Shown here: piece by piece, positions 44,213 to 54,892 of the stretch
Position numbering within the stretch: the stretch's first letter is position 1
Layout: every line of letters begins with the position of its first letter
DNA from: Aquaticitalea lipolytica
Lineage (GTDB): Bacteria; Bacteroidota; Bacteroidia; Flavobacteriales; Flavobacteriaceae
DNA: 64,000 nt
NCBI RefSeq assembly: GCF_014641635.1
Contig: NZ_BMIC01000004.1
Span: 140,791-204,790, forward strand
Direction: 5' to 3'
The notes under the pieces: generated by a model
The model's database searches: none
What the model was told of the DNA's origin: nothing
What the model saw: the letters and a program-made list of their open reading frames with translations, nothing else
Translations under genes and position numbers: made by a program

Positions 44213-45313
44213 ATGAAATACATTGTATCACTTTTAATAGCTTTTTCATTCATTTCTTGTAAAAATGAAAAAGAACTTAATGCTCATAAAAGCAATTCGG
44301 TTGAAGAAACCTCATCAAATTCATTAATTTTTCCTGAAGAGAAACATTTTAAATCTATTAAACAAATCACTTTTGGTGGTGATAACGCTGAAGCGTATTG
44401 GAGTTTTGATGATAAGCAAGTTGTATTTCAATCTAATAACACTAAATGGAATGTGAGTTGTGATCAAATGTTTTTAATGAATGTAGGTGAAACTTTTGAA
44501 AACAAAATACCTCCTATGTTAAGCACGGGAAAAGGTCGTACAACATGTTCTTATTTTTTGCCTGATAACAAGCATATTATTTATGCTTCAACACATTTAG
44601 GGGGCGAAGCTTGTCCTGAAACTGCACAAAAAAAAGATGGAAAATACATTTGGCCAATTTATGATACTTACGACATTTTTGTGGCTGATTTAAATGGTAA
44701 TATTACTGCACAACTAACTAACGAAATTGGTTATGATGCCGAACCAACAGTATCTCCAAAAGGTGATAAAATTGTATTCACGTCTACGCGAAATGGCGAT
44801 TTAGATTTATACACGATGAATATAGATGGAAGCGATGTGAAACAAATTACGTTTGAGCTTGGTTATGATGGAGGCGCTTTCTTTTCACCAGACGGAACCA
44901 AGCTTATATTCCGTTCGTCACGTCCAAAAACTGAAGGTGAAATTGCTGAATATAAAGAATTATTAAGCCAAGGATTAGTGCAACCAACTAACATGGAGCT
45001 TTATATTTGTAATGCTGATGGAAGTGATTTGCGACAGTTAACTAATCTTGGAAATGCAAATTGGAGCCCTTTCTTTTTACCTGATGGAAAACGTGTGATT
45101 TTTTCTTCAAATTTTGAAGCAGAGCGTGGTTTTCCCTTTAATTTATATATGATTGGTATCGATGGAAAAGGATTAGAACGTGTTACACATAGCGAAACTT
45201 TTGATGCGTTCCCTGTGTTTTCTAACGATGGTAAAAACCTAATTTTCTCTTCTAATAGAAATAATGGAGGAGGTAGAGATACCAACTTATTTATTGCTGA
45301 ATGGCGCGACTAG
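44213..45313 (+). CDS. TolB-like/PD40 beta-propeller lipoprotein
   Basis: A 366-residue predicted lipoprotein (lipobox ISC at about residue 16). At least four PD40/WD40-like blades with repeated phrases such as SPKGDKIVFTSTRNGDLDLY, SPDGTKLIFRSS, LPDGKRVIFSSN and SNDGKNLIFSSN fill residues 50-366. The fold is that of TolB-type propellers; here it probably binds peptide or carbohydrate at the envelope. It is divergent from the M28 gene and convergent with the outer-membrane barrel gene; a link with M28 is possible but unproven. Confidence 0.82.
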   Translation: MKYIVSLLIAFSFISCKNEKELNAHKSNSVEETSSNSLIFPEEKHFKSIKQITFGGDNAEAYWSFDDKQVVFQSNNTKWNVSCDQMFLMNVGETFENKIPPMLSTGKGRTTCSYFLPDNKHIIYASTHLGGEACPETAQKKDGKYIWPIYDTYDIFVADLNGNITAQLTNEIGYDAEPTVSPKGDKIVFTSTRNGDLDLYTMNIDGSDVKQITFELGYDGGAFFSPDGTKLIFRSSRPKTEGEIAEYKELLSQGLVQPTNMELYICNADGSDLRQLTNLGNANWSPFFLPDGKRVIFSSNFEAERGFPFNLYMIGIDGKGLERVTHSETFDAFPVFSNDGKNLIFSSNRNNGGGRDTNLFIAEWRD

Positions 45314-45376
45314 CGTTATTCTGAAATTAAATAATTGAGACACCGATTTGTTTATTGCTAAGAGTAAAGACTAAAA

Positions 45377-47806
45377 CTATTGTTTTTTCTCTAAACGGTC
45401 TGTTTCTTGTTGACTACTTGAACGCTGATTTGTACTTAAATTTGTGTTTCCAAACTTATATCTAAATCCTAATTTAATAAAACGCGTGTCTAGGTTAGTG
45501 TGACTAGTGCTAGATTGATTTAAGTAATTAATTGAAGTATTAAAGTCTTGTCGGTTAAACAAGTCTGAAATAGACAAAGACAGTGTTCCGTTTTTCTTTA
45601 ATATACTTTTAGAAAGCGACAAATCAGACATCAATACATCATCAGATTGAGTAAAACCTTGGGTGTTTTTAGAGGCATAAATTATCGACAAATTAGCCGA
45701 AAGACTTTTGTCCTTTAAAAAGGTAACGTTCTGGCTTGTTTGGCTAAAGTTTGCCCACTGACTTCTTGTTACAAACTCATTATCAAAAACGTCTTCGTCT
45801 TTTGTGTTATAAAAAGACGTTACAAAATACACTGACCAACGCTCTGTCATGTTAAAATAGGCTATAAAATCAAAGCCATATTCTGTAGTTTTATTAATGT
45901 TTACTGGCGTATATGTTAATATGTTATTGGTGTTGTCTTGTCGAGGTAATTCAAAAATATTATTGTCGCTCTTTTTGTAATAAGCTTCTATTGTAAAAAT
46001 ATTTTTATAGAAAGTGGTTCCTACTGTAGTATGATTAACAAATACTGGTTGAAGGTTTGGATTACCTGTAACAATTGTATTGTCATTTAAAAAAAACTGA
46101 AACGGATTTAAACTTTGGTAATCTGGTCTAACAATACTTCTTTTATATTTTAAAGAAAATGAAAGATTGTCTGATACATTATAAGAAAGGTTGGTAGTTG
46201 GAAACCACTCTAAATAGTCTTGTGTGTTTGTAATATTGTTAGCTACAGAAAACCCTTTAAGATTGGTTTGCTCTGCTCTAATTCCAACATTTAAGCTTAA
46301 TTTTTCCCAATCTTTAGTAAAGTTTACATAAGCGGCATAAATGTCTTCATCGTAATTAAAAGCATCAGAATTGTTAAGATCAAGTGTTTCAACTCCATTA
46401 GAGATATTAAACCTTGTAATGTCACTATTTGTTTTAATGTTTGATGCCTTTGCGCCAATTTCTAAAACAGAGGAGTCACTTGTTGGTAACGTATAATCTG
46501 CTTTAGCTGTAAAAATTTCTGTGTCCTGATTACTATCTGTTCTAAATGCTGTTGATTGTATAAATGCATCATTATTATCATAATAATTACTTAATACATT
46601 TTGATCTCTTTTGTAGTTATAAGTAGTGTAATGCGTATTAACAGCTAATTTTTCTCCTGCTTTTTTAAACTTGTGTACATAGTCTAAATCGAAACCAAGA
46701 TTATACTTATCATCATTTGATAAATTGTTTGCATCAAAATAATAGTCTAAATTTTGATTAGAGTCTAAAACATTAGTATTATTTATAATATTATACTTAA
46801 AATATGGCATCCATAGGGAGCTTGTCGATAAACTTAATGTGTTGTTTTCGTTTATCGAATAATCAAAATTAAAGTTTAGATTATGTGTTTTAGACCAAGT
46901 TGTCCTATTGATTAAAGAATTAAAAATTTGGTCTACATCATTATTGGTGTCTAAATAATTAATTTCATCCCTTTGAAACCTATCAATCTTACTGTCATTA
47001 TAAGTGTAATTTGCAAAAAAGTTGATTTTGTCAGATTTAAAAAAGTGACTCATTCCTGCTTCATAACGTGGATAAATTCCTTGAGTAAAATTTGTAAATA
47101 CATTGCCTCTGTATCCTGTTACTAAATTTTTACTCATTACAATGTTTATAACTGCTCCGCTTTCTGCATCATATTTTGAAGAAGGATTAGTAATAACCTC
47201 TACTGATTTTATAGAGTTTGCTGAAGAACCTTCGAGTAACTGAACCAACTCGTCATTAGTTAAATGTACTTTTTTATCGTTTATATAAACCGTTGGTGTT
47301 GAGTTTTTAACCTGAATACTATTATCCATTACCAAAATTCCAGGCGTGCTTTTTAAAACCTGAAACATATTTCCTTCAATTAATGCGGTGTTTTCTATGT
47401 TAAACACTAATCTGTCTGCTTCTTTTTTTAGTGTTGGTCTTTTAACAACCACATTTATTTGGTCTAAAGCTTGAGCAGACTCTTCAAGTGTAATTTGCTT
47501 TAAGTCAATATTGCTGCCATCTATTGCTAAATCTTTTGTGAAGTCTTTAAATCCTAAAAAACTAATAACAATTCTATAGTTGCCAGGTTCGATGTTTTTT
47601 AATGCAAAAAAACCGTTTTCATCTGTTGAAACTCCATTGTAATTACTAGTTTCTGAATCTATTGTCTTTAACAACAAAACATTAGCATAAGCAATAGGCG
47701 CGTTTTGTTCATCTATAACTTGTCCAGAAATCGTATGGTTTTGAGAAAATCCAGAAAGTGAAACAAATAAAAAGCATAATAAACTGTAACTAAAAACTCT
47801 ATTCAT
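45377..47806 (-). CDS. Outer-membrane beta-barrel family protein (TonB receptor-like) with carboxypeptidase-like domain
   Basis: An 809-residue outer-membrane protein. A signal peptide ends GFSQ (about residue 21). Residues 25-110 match the CarboxypepD_reg-like Ig domain with SGQVIDEQNAPIAYANVLLL in part. A plug-like region with VLKSTPGILVMDN and VYINDKK follows, and from about 250 to the end is a barrel with aromatic-terminated strands. It lacks an obvious TonB box. I start at the ATG at 47806; an earlier ATG at 47872 would hide the signal peptide. The ligand is unknown. Confidence 0.87.
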   Translation of the reverse strand: MNRVFSYSLLCFLFVSLSGFSQNHTISGQVIDEQNAPIAYANVLLLKTIDSETSNYNGVSTDENGFFALKNIEPGNYRIVISFLGFKDFTKDLAIDGSNIDLKQITLEESAQALDQINVVVKRPTLKKEADRLVFNIENTALIEGNMFQVLKSTPGILVMDNSIQVKNSTPTVYINDKKVHLTNDELVQLLEGSSANSIKSVEVITNPSSKYDAESGAVINIVMSKNLVTGYRGNVFTNFTQGIYPRYEAGMSHFFKSDKINFFANYTYNDSKIDRFQRDEINYLDTNNDVDQIFNSLINRTTWSKTHNLNFNFDYSINENNTLSLSTSSLWMPYFKYNIINNTNVLDSNQNLDYYFDANNLSNDDKYNLGFDLDYVHKFKKAGEKLAVNTHYTTYNYKRDQNVLSNYYDNNDAFIQSTAFRTDSNQDTEIFTAKADYTLPTSDSSVLEIGAKASNIKTNSDITRFNISNGVETLDLNNSDAFNYDEDIYAAYVNFTKDWEKLSLNVGIRAEQTNLKGFSVANNITNTQDYLEWFPTTNLSYNVSDNLSFSLKYKRSIVRPDYQSLNPFQFFLNDNTIVTGNPNLQPVFVNHTTVGTTFYKNIFTIEAYYKKSDNNIFELPRQDNTNNILTYTPVNINKTTEYGFDFIAYFNMTERWSVYFVTSFYNTKDEDVFDNEFVTRSQWANFSQTSQNVTFLKDKSLSANLSIIYASKNTQGFTQSDDVLMSDLSLSKSILKKNGTLSLSISDLFNRQDFNTSINYLNQSSTSHTNLDTRFIKLGFRYKFGNTNLSTNQRSSSQQETDRLEKKQ

Positions 47807-47924
47807 TGTAAATTTTGGTTTGACACGCAATATACTATTTGTTTCAGACTTAATTTTATAGTTTATCCGCATTTTATCGATTTTTTGAGAAAAATAAAAT
47901 CTCTAAAAAGCTCAATATTTGCGT

Positions 47925-47932
47925 TATATTTG
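47925..47932 (+). promoter_or_regulatory. -7 element of lepA
   Basis: TATATTTG matches TAnnTTTG, 29 bases before the lepA ATG. Confidence 0.5.
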
Positions 47933-47961
47933 CACAATCTTTAGATTGAAGAAAAAGGTTT

Positions 47962-49758
47962 ATGAAGCATATTAGAAATTTTTGCATTATTGCGCATATT
48001 GATCATGGTAAAAGTACTCTTGCTGACAGGTTGTTAGAGTTTACGGGCTCTATTACAGATAGAGAAAAGCAAGACCAGCTACTTGATAATATGGATTTAG
48101 AGCGTGAACGTGGTATAACCATCAAGTCTCACGCTATCCAAATGGAATATACATACAAAGGCGAACAATATACTTTAAACCTTATTGACACTCCAGGTCA
48201 CGTTGACTTTAGTTACGAAGTTTCTCGATCTATAGCTGCTTGTGAAGGTGCATTATTAATTGTTGATGCTGCTCAGAGTATTCAGGCGCAGACAATTTCT
48301 AACCTTTATTTGGCTTTAGAAAATGATTTAGAGATAATTCCTATACTTAATAAAGTGGATTTGCCAAGCGCTAATCCAGAAGAAGTTACTGATGATATTG
48401 TCGATTTATTAGGATGTGATCCTTCTGAAATTATTCATGCAAGTGGTAAAACTGGTTTTGGTGTAGATAATATTTTAGAAGCTATTATTGAGCGCGTTCC
48501 TTCGCCAAAAGGGAATGTAGACGAACCTTTACAAGCATTAATTTTCGATTCAGTTTACAATCCGTTTAGAGGTGTTGAAACTTATTTTAGGGTTATTAAT
48601 GGCTCTATAAAGAAAAATCAGCTTATAAAATTTATTGCTACTGGTAAAACGTATAATGCTGATGAAGTTGGAACTTTAAAGCTTAAACAATTTCCAAGAC
48701 AGGAAATAAAAGCAGGTGATGTTGGCTATCTTATTACAGGAATTAAAGAAGCAAAAGAAGTAAAAGTTGGAGATACAATTACTGATGCAAAAGACCCAAC
48801 CAAAAATGCAATTGGAGGTTTTGAAGATGTAAAACCAATGGTTTTTGCTGGTATTTATCCTGTTGATACTGAGGATTATGAAGAGCTTCGTGCCTCTATG
48901 GAAAAATTACAACTTAACGATGCGTCTTTGGTTTTTATTCCTGAAAGTTCTGCGGCATTAGGTTTTGGTTTTCGTTGTGGATTTTTAGGAATGTTGCACA
49001 TGGAAATCATTCAAGAGCGTTTAGAGCGTGAATTTGATATGACTGTGATTACAACGGTTCCTAACGTGTCGTATCATGCTTTTACCAAAAAACATGTTGA
49101 CGAACCTATAATTGTGAATAACCCTTCTGACCTTCCTGATCCTTCTGGATTAGATCGTGTTGAAGAGCCTTATATTAAAGCCACCATTATTACTAAAGCT
49201 GATTTTGTTGGTAATGTGATGTCGTTATGTATTGATAAGCGTGGTGTGATAACCAATCAAACCTATTTAACAACTGAACGTGTTGAGCTTACCTTTGATA
49301 TGCCATTGGCAGAAATTGTATTCGATTTTTACGACAGATTAAAAACTGTTTCTAAAGGATATGCGTCTTTTGATTATTCACCTATAGGGATGCGAGTTTC
49401 AAAATTAGTTCGTGTTGACATTTTATTAAACGCTCAACCTGTTGATGCTCTTTCATCATTAATACATGCTGATAGCGCACAAAATATTGGGAAAAAAATG
49501 TGCGAGAAATTAAAAGAGCTTATTCCTCGTCAACAATTTGATATTCCAATTCAAGCTGCAATTGGTGCAAAAATAATTTCTAGAGAAACCATTAAAGCGC
49601 TTCGTAAAGATGTAACAGCTAAGTGTTATGGTGGAGATATTTCTCGTAAACGTAAACTACTAGAAAAACAGAAAAAAGGTAAAAAACGTATGCGACAAGT
49701 AGGAAACGTTGAGATTCCTCAAGAGGCATTTATGGCTGTATTAAAGTTAAACGATTAG
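47962..49758 (+). CDS. lepA: Elongation factor 4
   Basis: A 598-residue GTPase that acts on stalled or mistranslocated ribosomes. The P-loop is AHIDHGKST (about 11-19), switch II is DTPGHVDF, and NKVDLP is the G4 motif. The C-terminal LepA-specific domain ends in a basic stretch with [11 protein letters not shown]. It overlaps the stop of the convergent antiporter gene by four bases. Confidence 0.97.
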   Translation: MKHIRNFCIIAHIDHGKSTLADRLLEFTGSITDREKQDQLLDNMDLERERGITIKSHAIQMEYTYKGEQYTLNLIDTPGHVDFSYEVSRSIAACEGALLIVDAAQSIQAQTISNLYLALENDLEIIPILNKVDLPSANPEEVTDDIVDLLGCDPSEIIHASGKTGFGVDNILEAIIERVPSPKGNVDEPLQALIFDSVYNPFRGVETYFRVINGSIKKNQLIKFIATGKTYNADEVGTLKLKQFPRQEIKAGDVGYLITGIKEAKEVKVGDTITDAKDPTKNAIGGFEDVKPMVFAGIYPVDTEDYEELRASMEKLQLNDASLVFIPESSAALGFGFRCGFLGMLHMEIIQERLEREFDMTVITTVPNVSYHAFTKKHVDEPIIVNNPSDLPDPSGLDRVEEPYIKATIITKADFVGNVMSLCIDKRGVITNQTYLTTERVELTFDMPLAEIVFDFYDRLKTVSKGYASFDYSPIGMRVSKLVRVDILLNAQPVDALSSLIHADSAQNIGKKMCEKLKELIPRQQFDIPIQAAIGAKIISRETIKALRKDVTAKCYGGDISRKRKLLEKQKKGKKRMRQVGNVEIPQEAFMAVLKLND

Positions 49759-51590
49759 ATTTTTTCTACATCAAAAGGCTTTCCTAAATACACTAGCTTC
49801 CATCCTTTAGCAAAAGTTTCTGTGTCTTTATCAATATTAGATATGATGTGAAGTTCGCCAGATGGGTCTTTTAAAAACAAAGCTATGTTGTCTTTGTCTT
49901 TTTCAGATTTAATTATTAGGCTATTGAAATGCTCTTTGTCTTTAATATTTATTTCATGAATTGCAGGGTACTTTCTTGTAACTTCTGCTAAAGAAATAAA
50001 ATCGTCTGTTTGAAGAAATATACCTTGCTTTAGAGTGTGATTAGGATCACTTAATTCCTCACGTGTTACTAGTCTAAATGCTCCGTTTTCACCAAAATCT
50101 TTTCCAAACTTATTGATGGCAAAGGTGTTAATATCTGAATTTCCAGTTAAAGCAATTAAATAACCAACATCACTTAACTCAATGTTATCTTCTAAAGAGT
50201 CTGAATATATATTCGAATTTATAGCTTCTAAACCTAATTCTTTAGCTTTTAAAATATTGGTTTGGTTGTTGTCTATTAAAACAACATGTCTATCATTTTT
50301 TTCTAAATAATCACCAATTAACCTTGAAGCTTTGGTGGCTCCAATAATTAAAATTCCGTTAGATTGTTTTAAGAATACACCAACAATTTTAGCGAAAAAT
50401 CTTGCTGTTGTTGCGTTAAATAATACTGTACCAAGCACTATCATAAATACGAGTGGTGTAATATATTCTGCGCCTGCAACACCTTCTTTAGCTAATTTTA
50501 GCCCAAATAAAGACGCAATACCTGCTGCAACTATACCACGAGGTCCAACCCAGCTTATAAACAAACGTTCATTAAGTTTTAATGAAGAATTATAAGTGCT
50601 TAAAAACACACCTATTGGTCTTAAAATAAAAACAACAACAGAAAATAGTACTACTGTGTTCCAATTATAAATAAGTAGCAAATCTTCCATATTAATATTT
50701 GCGGCAAGTAAAATAAACAGTATTGATATTAAGAGTACACTTAGTGATTCTTTAAAATATAGAAGTTCTTTTAAATATGGAGAATTAGAGTTTCCTAAAA
50801 CCATTCCCATAACAACTACAGCTAATAAACCAGATTCGTGTGCAAAACTATCAGATAAGACAAAAACCCCTAAAACCGAAGCTAGCGCAAAAACATTTAA
50901 TAGATAATGCGGAATTAGCCTCTTATTGATTGCAAAATTGAGTCCGTGAGCAAAAGTAAAACCAAAAGTGGTTCCAAATAAAACAATTTTACCAAATTCA
51001 ATCATGGCTGTTTTAGTAAACTCTCCACCTCCTCCAACACTTATAAATTCAAACACTAATACTGCAACAAGCGCTCCTATTGGGTCGATTAAAATACCTT
51101 CCCATTTTAAAACCGCAGATACATCTGGTTTTAACGGTATATTTCGTAAAATTGGCGTTATAACCGTTGGTCCTGTTACTATAATTAATGCCGAAAAGAG
51201 GTAGGACATTTCCCAGCTTAAATAAAATATATAGTGAGCTGCTACCGATGCTCCAAAAAATGTTACAACAGAACCAACTGTAATTAGTTTAGTAATTACT
51301 GGCCCAACATTTTTTATTTCTTTAAGTCGAAGCGTTAATCCACCTTCAAAAAGAATAATACTAATTGCAAGAGAAACAAAATAGAATAAACTTTCACCTG
51401 GAAATAAACCTTCTTCTCCATTCCAAATTGGTTCAATCCATTTTGTGTGGTCTTCAGATAAATACTCAGCTGCAATAGGGCCTACTAATAATCCTATTAA
51501 TATTAAGGGTAGAATTGCTGGTATTTTAAACTTCCACGCAACCCATTGTGCCAATATACCCAAAATGATAATTCCTGCTAATTCTAACAT
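49755..51590 (-). CDS. Cation:proton antiporter with RCK/TrkA-N domain (CPA type)
   Basis: A 611-residue protein: about twelve membrane helices in residues 1-405 of the NhaP/CPA1 kind, with a SHGPRGIV-like core seen here as [12 protein letters not shown]. Residues 415-530 are a Rossmann TrkA-N/RCK domain ([15 protein letters not shown], with a VVLIDNN second strand), and the end is a further small domain. Such fusions let NAD or other ligands gate the transporter. It is downstream of SLC13 and DUF202 on the same strand. Substrate cations are probably Na+ or K+ against H+. Confidence 0.87.
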   Translation of the reverse strand: MLELAGIIILGILAQWVAWKFKIPAILPLILIGLLVGPIAAEYLSEDHTKWIEPIWNGEEGLFPGESLFYFVSLAISIILFEGGLTLRLKEIKNVGPVITKLITVGSVVTFFGASVAAHYIFYLSWEMSYLFSALIIVTGPTVITPILRNIPLKPDVSAVLKWEGILIDPIGALVAVLVFEFISVGGGGEFTKTAMIEFGKIVLFGTTFGFTFAHGLNFAINKRLIPHYLLNVFALASVLGVFVLSDSFAHESGLLAVVVMGMVLGNSNSPYLKELLYFKESLSVLLISILFILLAANINMEDLLLIYNWNTVVLFSVVVFILRPIGVFLSTYNSSLKLNERLFISWVGPRGIVAAGIASLFGLKLAKEGVAGAEYITPLVFMIVLGTVLFNATTARFFAKIVGVFLKQSNGILIIGATKASRLIGDYLEKNDRHVVLIDNNQTNILKAKELGLEAINSNIYSDSLEDNIELSDVGYLIALTGNSDINTFAINKFGKDFGENGAFRLVTREELSDPNHTLKQGIFLQTDDFISLAEVTRKYPAIHEINIKDKEHFNSLIIKSEKDKDNIALFLKDPSGELHIISNIDKDTETFAKGWKLVYLGKPFDVEKI

Positions 51591-51683
51591 AGTTTAGTTG
51601 TGGTTCTTTTTTAACTCTTGAAAGATAGTAAAGTTATTTTTGTTGAATATAAATCATTCATAAATTAATCTTACTAAGTAAAA

Positions 51684-53459
51684 TTAAAATGGGAAAAAAT
51701 AAGGTATAATAAAAGATGCAGCTAACCATATAATTAAATTAAGAGGTGTTCCAAATTTTAAAAAGTCGTTGAATTTATAATTTCCTGGCGCATATACCAT
51801 CGTATTTGTTGGGTAACTCATAGGTGTCATAAACGTAAGTGAACACGCAAACATTACCGCAACCAAAAAGGGACGTTCGCTTATTTCCATGATGGATGAT
51901 AAGCTAATTACAACTGGTGTTAGTAATGCGGCTGTTGCTTTACTAGAAATAAGATTGGTTGATATAAATGTAACGAGATACAATAAGCTTAATGTGATGT
52001 GCGGATCGTATTGTCCTAAAGTGCTTTGAATAAAATCAGCAATTAATTTAGCGCCTCCTGTTTTTTCAAGAGCTGTACCCATAGAGAGAACTCCAGCCAT
52101 CATAAAAATAACTTTCCACTCAACAGCATTATAAGCTTCAATGGGTTTTAAGGTGCCTGTTAAAACCATTAATAATGCTCCAACCATAGCACTTATTAAA
52201 ATGGAAGTAAGGTTTAATGAAGCCGCTAGCACAACTCCAATTCCTATTAAAACTGCTGGAATAGCCTTTCTGAAATTGGTTTTTTTCTTTTGATATTCAG
52301 AAAGTGTAACCACAAGCTTTTTTGATTCAAGATTTTTTATTTCTTCTTTTTGTCCTAAAACTAATAGCATATCGCCTTCCATTAATTTTACAGATGATAG
52401 CTTGTCTAATATAATTTCACCACGCTGACGAATGGCTAAAACAGACATATTGTATCGTCTATTAAAACGTAATGATTTAAGAGAACCTTCGGCCAAACTC
52501 GACCCAAAAGGAATTATCACTTCATAGACATTGTAATTATCTGATTTAACTTCTGGGTTTTTAATTCGTTTACTACCCCTTACTTTATAGCCTTTAATAT
52601 CTAATAATCGATGAAGGGTTTGTGGTGGCACTACCACTTTTAAAACATCATCTTTTAGTAAAATCGTTTCTGGTCCTAAATCATATCGCAAGCTCCCTTC
52701 GCGCATAATCGAAAGAATATTGACATTAAAATCTATCACCAATTTTGACTTAATAATGGGTTTATTGATGTCTGCACACCCTTCTTCAACTGTGAGCTCT
52801 GTAATATACTGTTCGGCTTTTTTAGTAAGCTCATTATCTTCATCCTTGCGTTTAGGAAGTAAAAATGGCCCAATAATAAACATATAAGCAAATCCAACAA
52901 CAAGTAAACAAATTGCAGCACCACTAAACTCAAACATACCAAACTCCTCAAGTCCGTACTTTTCCGCATAACTGCTCACTAAGATATTGGTTGATGTTCC
53001 AATGAGCGTACAAGTGCCACCAAAAAGAGCTGCAAACGAAATTGGCATTAATAACTTTGCAGGGCTAATATTTGTTTCTCTGCAAACCGTTAATGCAATT
53101 GGTAACATAAGTGCCACAACAGCTGTATCGTTAATAAACGCCGAAAACATAGCGGTAATTAAGCAAAAAACCACAAGCGCTATTAGATAGTGTATTTTGG
53201 CAAGTTTAATAATCCTGTGACTTAAACCATCAAGAATTCCCGAATTAAATACACCTCCACTAACCACAAAAATGCAGCCTAAGGTTAAGGTCGCTGGATG
53301 GTTAAATCCAGAAAAGCCTTCTTCAGGATTTAATACACCTGCAACTATGAACATTGCCATAATTAGGATAGACGTTGTGTCAATAGAAAAGTAGTCTTTA
53401 ACGAAAAGAAAGACGCCAACACCAATAATACAAAATGTGATAATCAAATCGATGCTCAT
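51684..53459 (-). CDS. SLC13/DASS family permease with two TrkA-C domains
   Basis: A 591-residue permease. Helices at residues 1-195 and 400-590 flank a central cytoplasmic insert (about 200-390) holding two TrkA-C/RCK_C domains, for example VYEVIIPFGSSLAEGSL followed by VLGQKEEI. The family transports anions such as sulfate or dicarboxylates with sodium; a FINDTAVVALMLPI motif and a later TPVVISLS segment are the pore motifs. It is preceded 34 bases upstream by DUF202. Substrate not assignable. Confidence 0.87.
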   Translation of the reverse strand: MSIDLIITFCIIGVGVFLFVKDYFSIDTTSILIMAMFIVAGVLNPEEGFSGFNHPATLTLGCIFVVSGGVFNSGILDGLSHRIIKLAKIHYLIALVVFCLITAMFSAFINDTAVVALMLPIALTVCRETNISPAKLLMPISFAALFGGTCTLIGTSTNILVSSYAEKYGLEEFGMFEFSGAAICLLVVGFAYMFIIGPFLLPKRKDEDNELTKKAEQYITELTVEEGCADINKPIIKSKLVIDFNVNILSIMREGSLRYDLGPETILLKDDVLKVVVPPQTLHRLLDIKGYKVRGSKRIKNPEVKSDNYNVYEVIIPFGSSLAEGSLKSLRFNRRYNMSVLAIRQRGEIILDKLSSVKLMEGDMLLVLGQKEEIKNLESKKLVVTLSEYQKKKTNFRKAIPAVLIGIGVVLAASLNLTSILISAMVGALLMVLTGTLKPIEAYNAVEWKVIFMMAGVLSMGTALEKTGGAKLIADFIQSTLGQYDPHITLSLLYLVTFISTNLISSKATAALLTPVVISLSSIMEISERPFLVAVMFACSLTFMTPMSYPTNTMVYAPGNYKFNDFLKFGTPLNLIIWLAASFIIPYFFPF

Positions 53460-53493
53460 AACTAATCCTTGTATTTAGTTAATGCTGATAACG

Positions 53494-53850
53494 TTAATTA
53501 TCTTCTTTAGATTCAGACATATAGTACAATCTTTTTAAACTTTTCTTTAAAAGTGTAAATCGATAAATGCCAATAATTAAAAAAAGAATGCTAAAAAAAA
53601 GTGAGACTATGGCTAAATATCTAAAATTAGGAAAGATTTCCAGCTGAAAAAAAGCAATCCCACCCAATAACAAATAAAGTGAAGATCTAATATATGAAAG
53701 CAAAGTGCGTTCATTAGCTAATCGAGTGCGCTCAATTGCTAGATAGTCTCTTAAAATAACTTCTTCATCTGGCTTGAAATCACGTCCAAACCTCAATAAT
53801 TTCATTTTTTTTATTTTTAAAGGTGTTTCGATAATGTGTTTAATTGCCAT
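53494..53850 (-). CDS. DUF202 domain membrane protein
   Basis: A 118-residue membrane protein of the DUF202 (YidH-like) family: LAIERTRLANERTLLSYIRSS is the family signature (shown in part, residues about 35-50), followed by two hydrophobic helices at about 53-70 and 75-97. The ATG at 53850 is accepted; a second ATG (53805) would leave the domain intact. It lies upstream of the SLC13 gene with a 34-base spacer, so it may be its accessory. Confidence 0.82.
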   Translation of the reverse strand: MAIKHIIETPLKIKKMKLLRFGRDFKPDEEVILRDYLAIERTRLANERTLLSYIRSSLYLLLGGIAFFQLEIFPNFRYLAIVSLFFSILFLIIGIYRFTLLKKSLKRLYYMSESKEDN

Positions 53851-54018
53851 AAGAATCGTGGTTTTTATAAAATTAATTCAATTTTTAAACCTTTCAAAAG
53901 AAAGCTTCATTTACTTAATAAACCAAATGTTAAAAAACAACTAAATAAAACTATTGATTTAGAATAGCTATGCAACTTTTGTTAATTTGCGATTTAATAA
54001 CAATACTTATACACAGCC

Positions 54019-54879
54019 ATGCAATTATATCCAATAGAATCAGGAAACTTTAAACTCGATGGTGGCGCAATGTTTGGTGTGGTGCCAAAAGCGTTGTGGC
54101 AAAAAACCAATCCTGCTGATAACAACAATATGATAGATATTGCGGCACGTTGTTTGTTAATTGAAGATGGAAATCGATTAATATTAATTGATACTGGAAT
54201 GGGCAATAAACAAAGTGATAAGTTTTATGGATACTATTATTTATGGGGAAATGACTCTATAGATAAATCCTTAAAAACTTATGGGTTTCATAGAGACGAT
54301 ATTACTGACGTATTTATGACTCATCTTCATTTCGACCATTGCGGTGGAAGTGTTCAGTGGAATAAAGACAGAACAGGTTATGAACCAGCTTTTAAAAATG
54401 CGCATTTTTGGAGTAATAAAGATCATTGGAAATGGGCAACACAACCAAATAATAGAGAAAAAGCATCGTTTTTAAAAGAAAATATTATACCAATGGAAGA
54501 AAGTGGGCAGCTTAAATTTACTTCGCTTCCAGAAAATGATTTATTAAAAAACTCCGAATTAGGATTTGATATCTTTTTTGCTGATGGACATACTGACAAA
54601 CAAATGATTCCGTTAATAACATATAAAGATAAAACCATTGCTTTTATGGCAGATTTGCTGCCAACTGCAGGTCATTTACCTATTCCGTTTGTAATGGGTT
54701 ACGATACAAGGCCATTATTAACCTTAACCGAAAAGGAAAAATTCCTCAATTTAGCGGCAGATAAAAACTTTTATTTGTTTCTAGAGCATGATGCACATAA
54801 TGAAATTATAACTGTTGAACACACAGAAAAAGGTGTTCGATTAAAAGACGTATTTACCCCAAAAGATATATTCACTTAA
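54019..54879 (+). CDS. MBL fold metallo-hydrolase
   Basis: A 286-residue metallo-beta-lactamase-fold hydrolase. The metal motif is THLHFDHCGG (about 95-104), with further ligands in ADGHTDKQ, MADLLPTAGH and a late EHDAHN. The pattern resembles lactonase/AiiA-type members that open N-acyl lactones, but lactamase-like thioesterases are equally possible. No signal peptide. It heads MBL-S8-M1, with 13 bases to the S8 gene. Confidence 0.85.
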   Translation: MQLYPIESGNFKLDGGAMFGVVPKALWQKTNPADNNNMIDIAARCLLIEDGNRLILIDTGMGNKQSDKFYGYYYLWGNDSIDKSLKTYGFHRDDITDVFMTHLHFDHCGGSVQWNKDRTGYEPAFKNAHFWSNKDHWKWATQPNNREKASFLKENIIPMEESGQLKFTSLPENDLLKNSELGFDIFFADGHTDKQMIPLITYKDKTIAFMADLLPTAGHLPIPFVMGYDTRPLLTLTEKEKFLNLAADKNFYLFLEHDAHNEIITVEHTEKGVRLKDVFTPKDIFT

Positions 54880-54892
54880 TTATTTAAAAACA

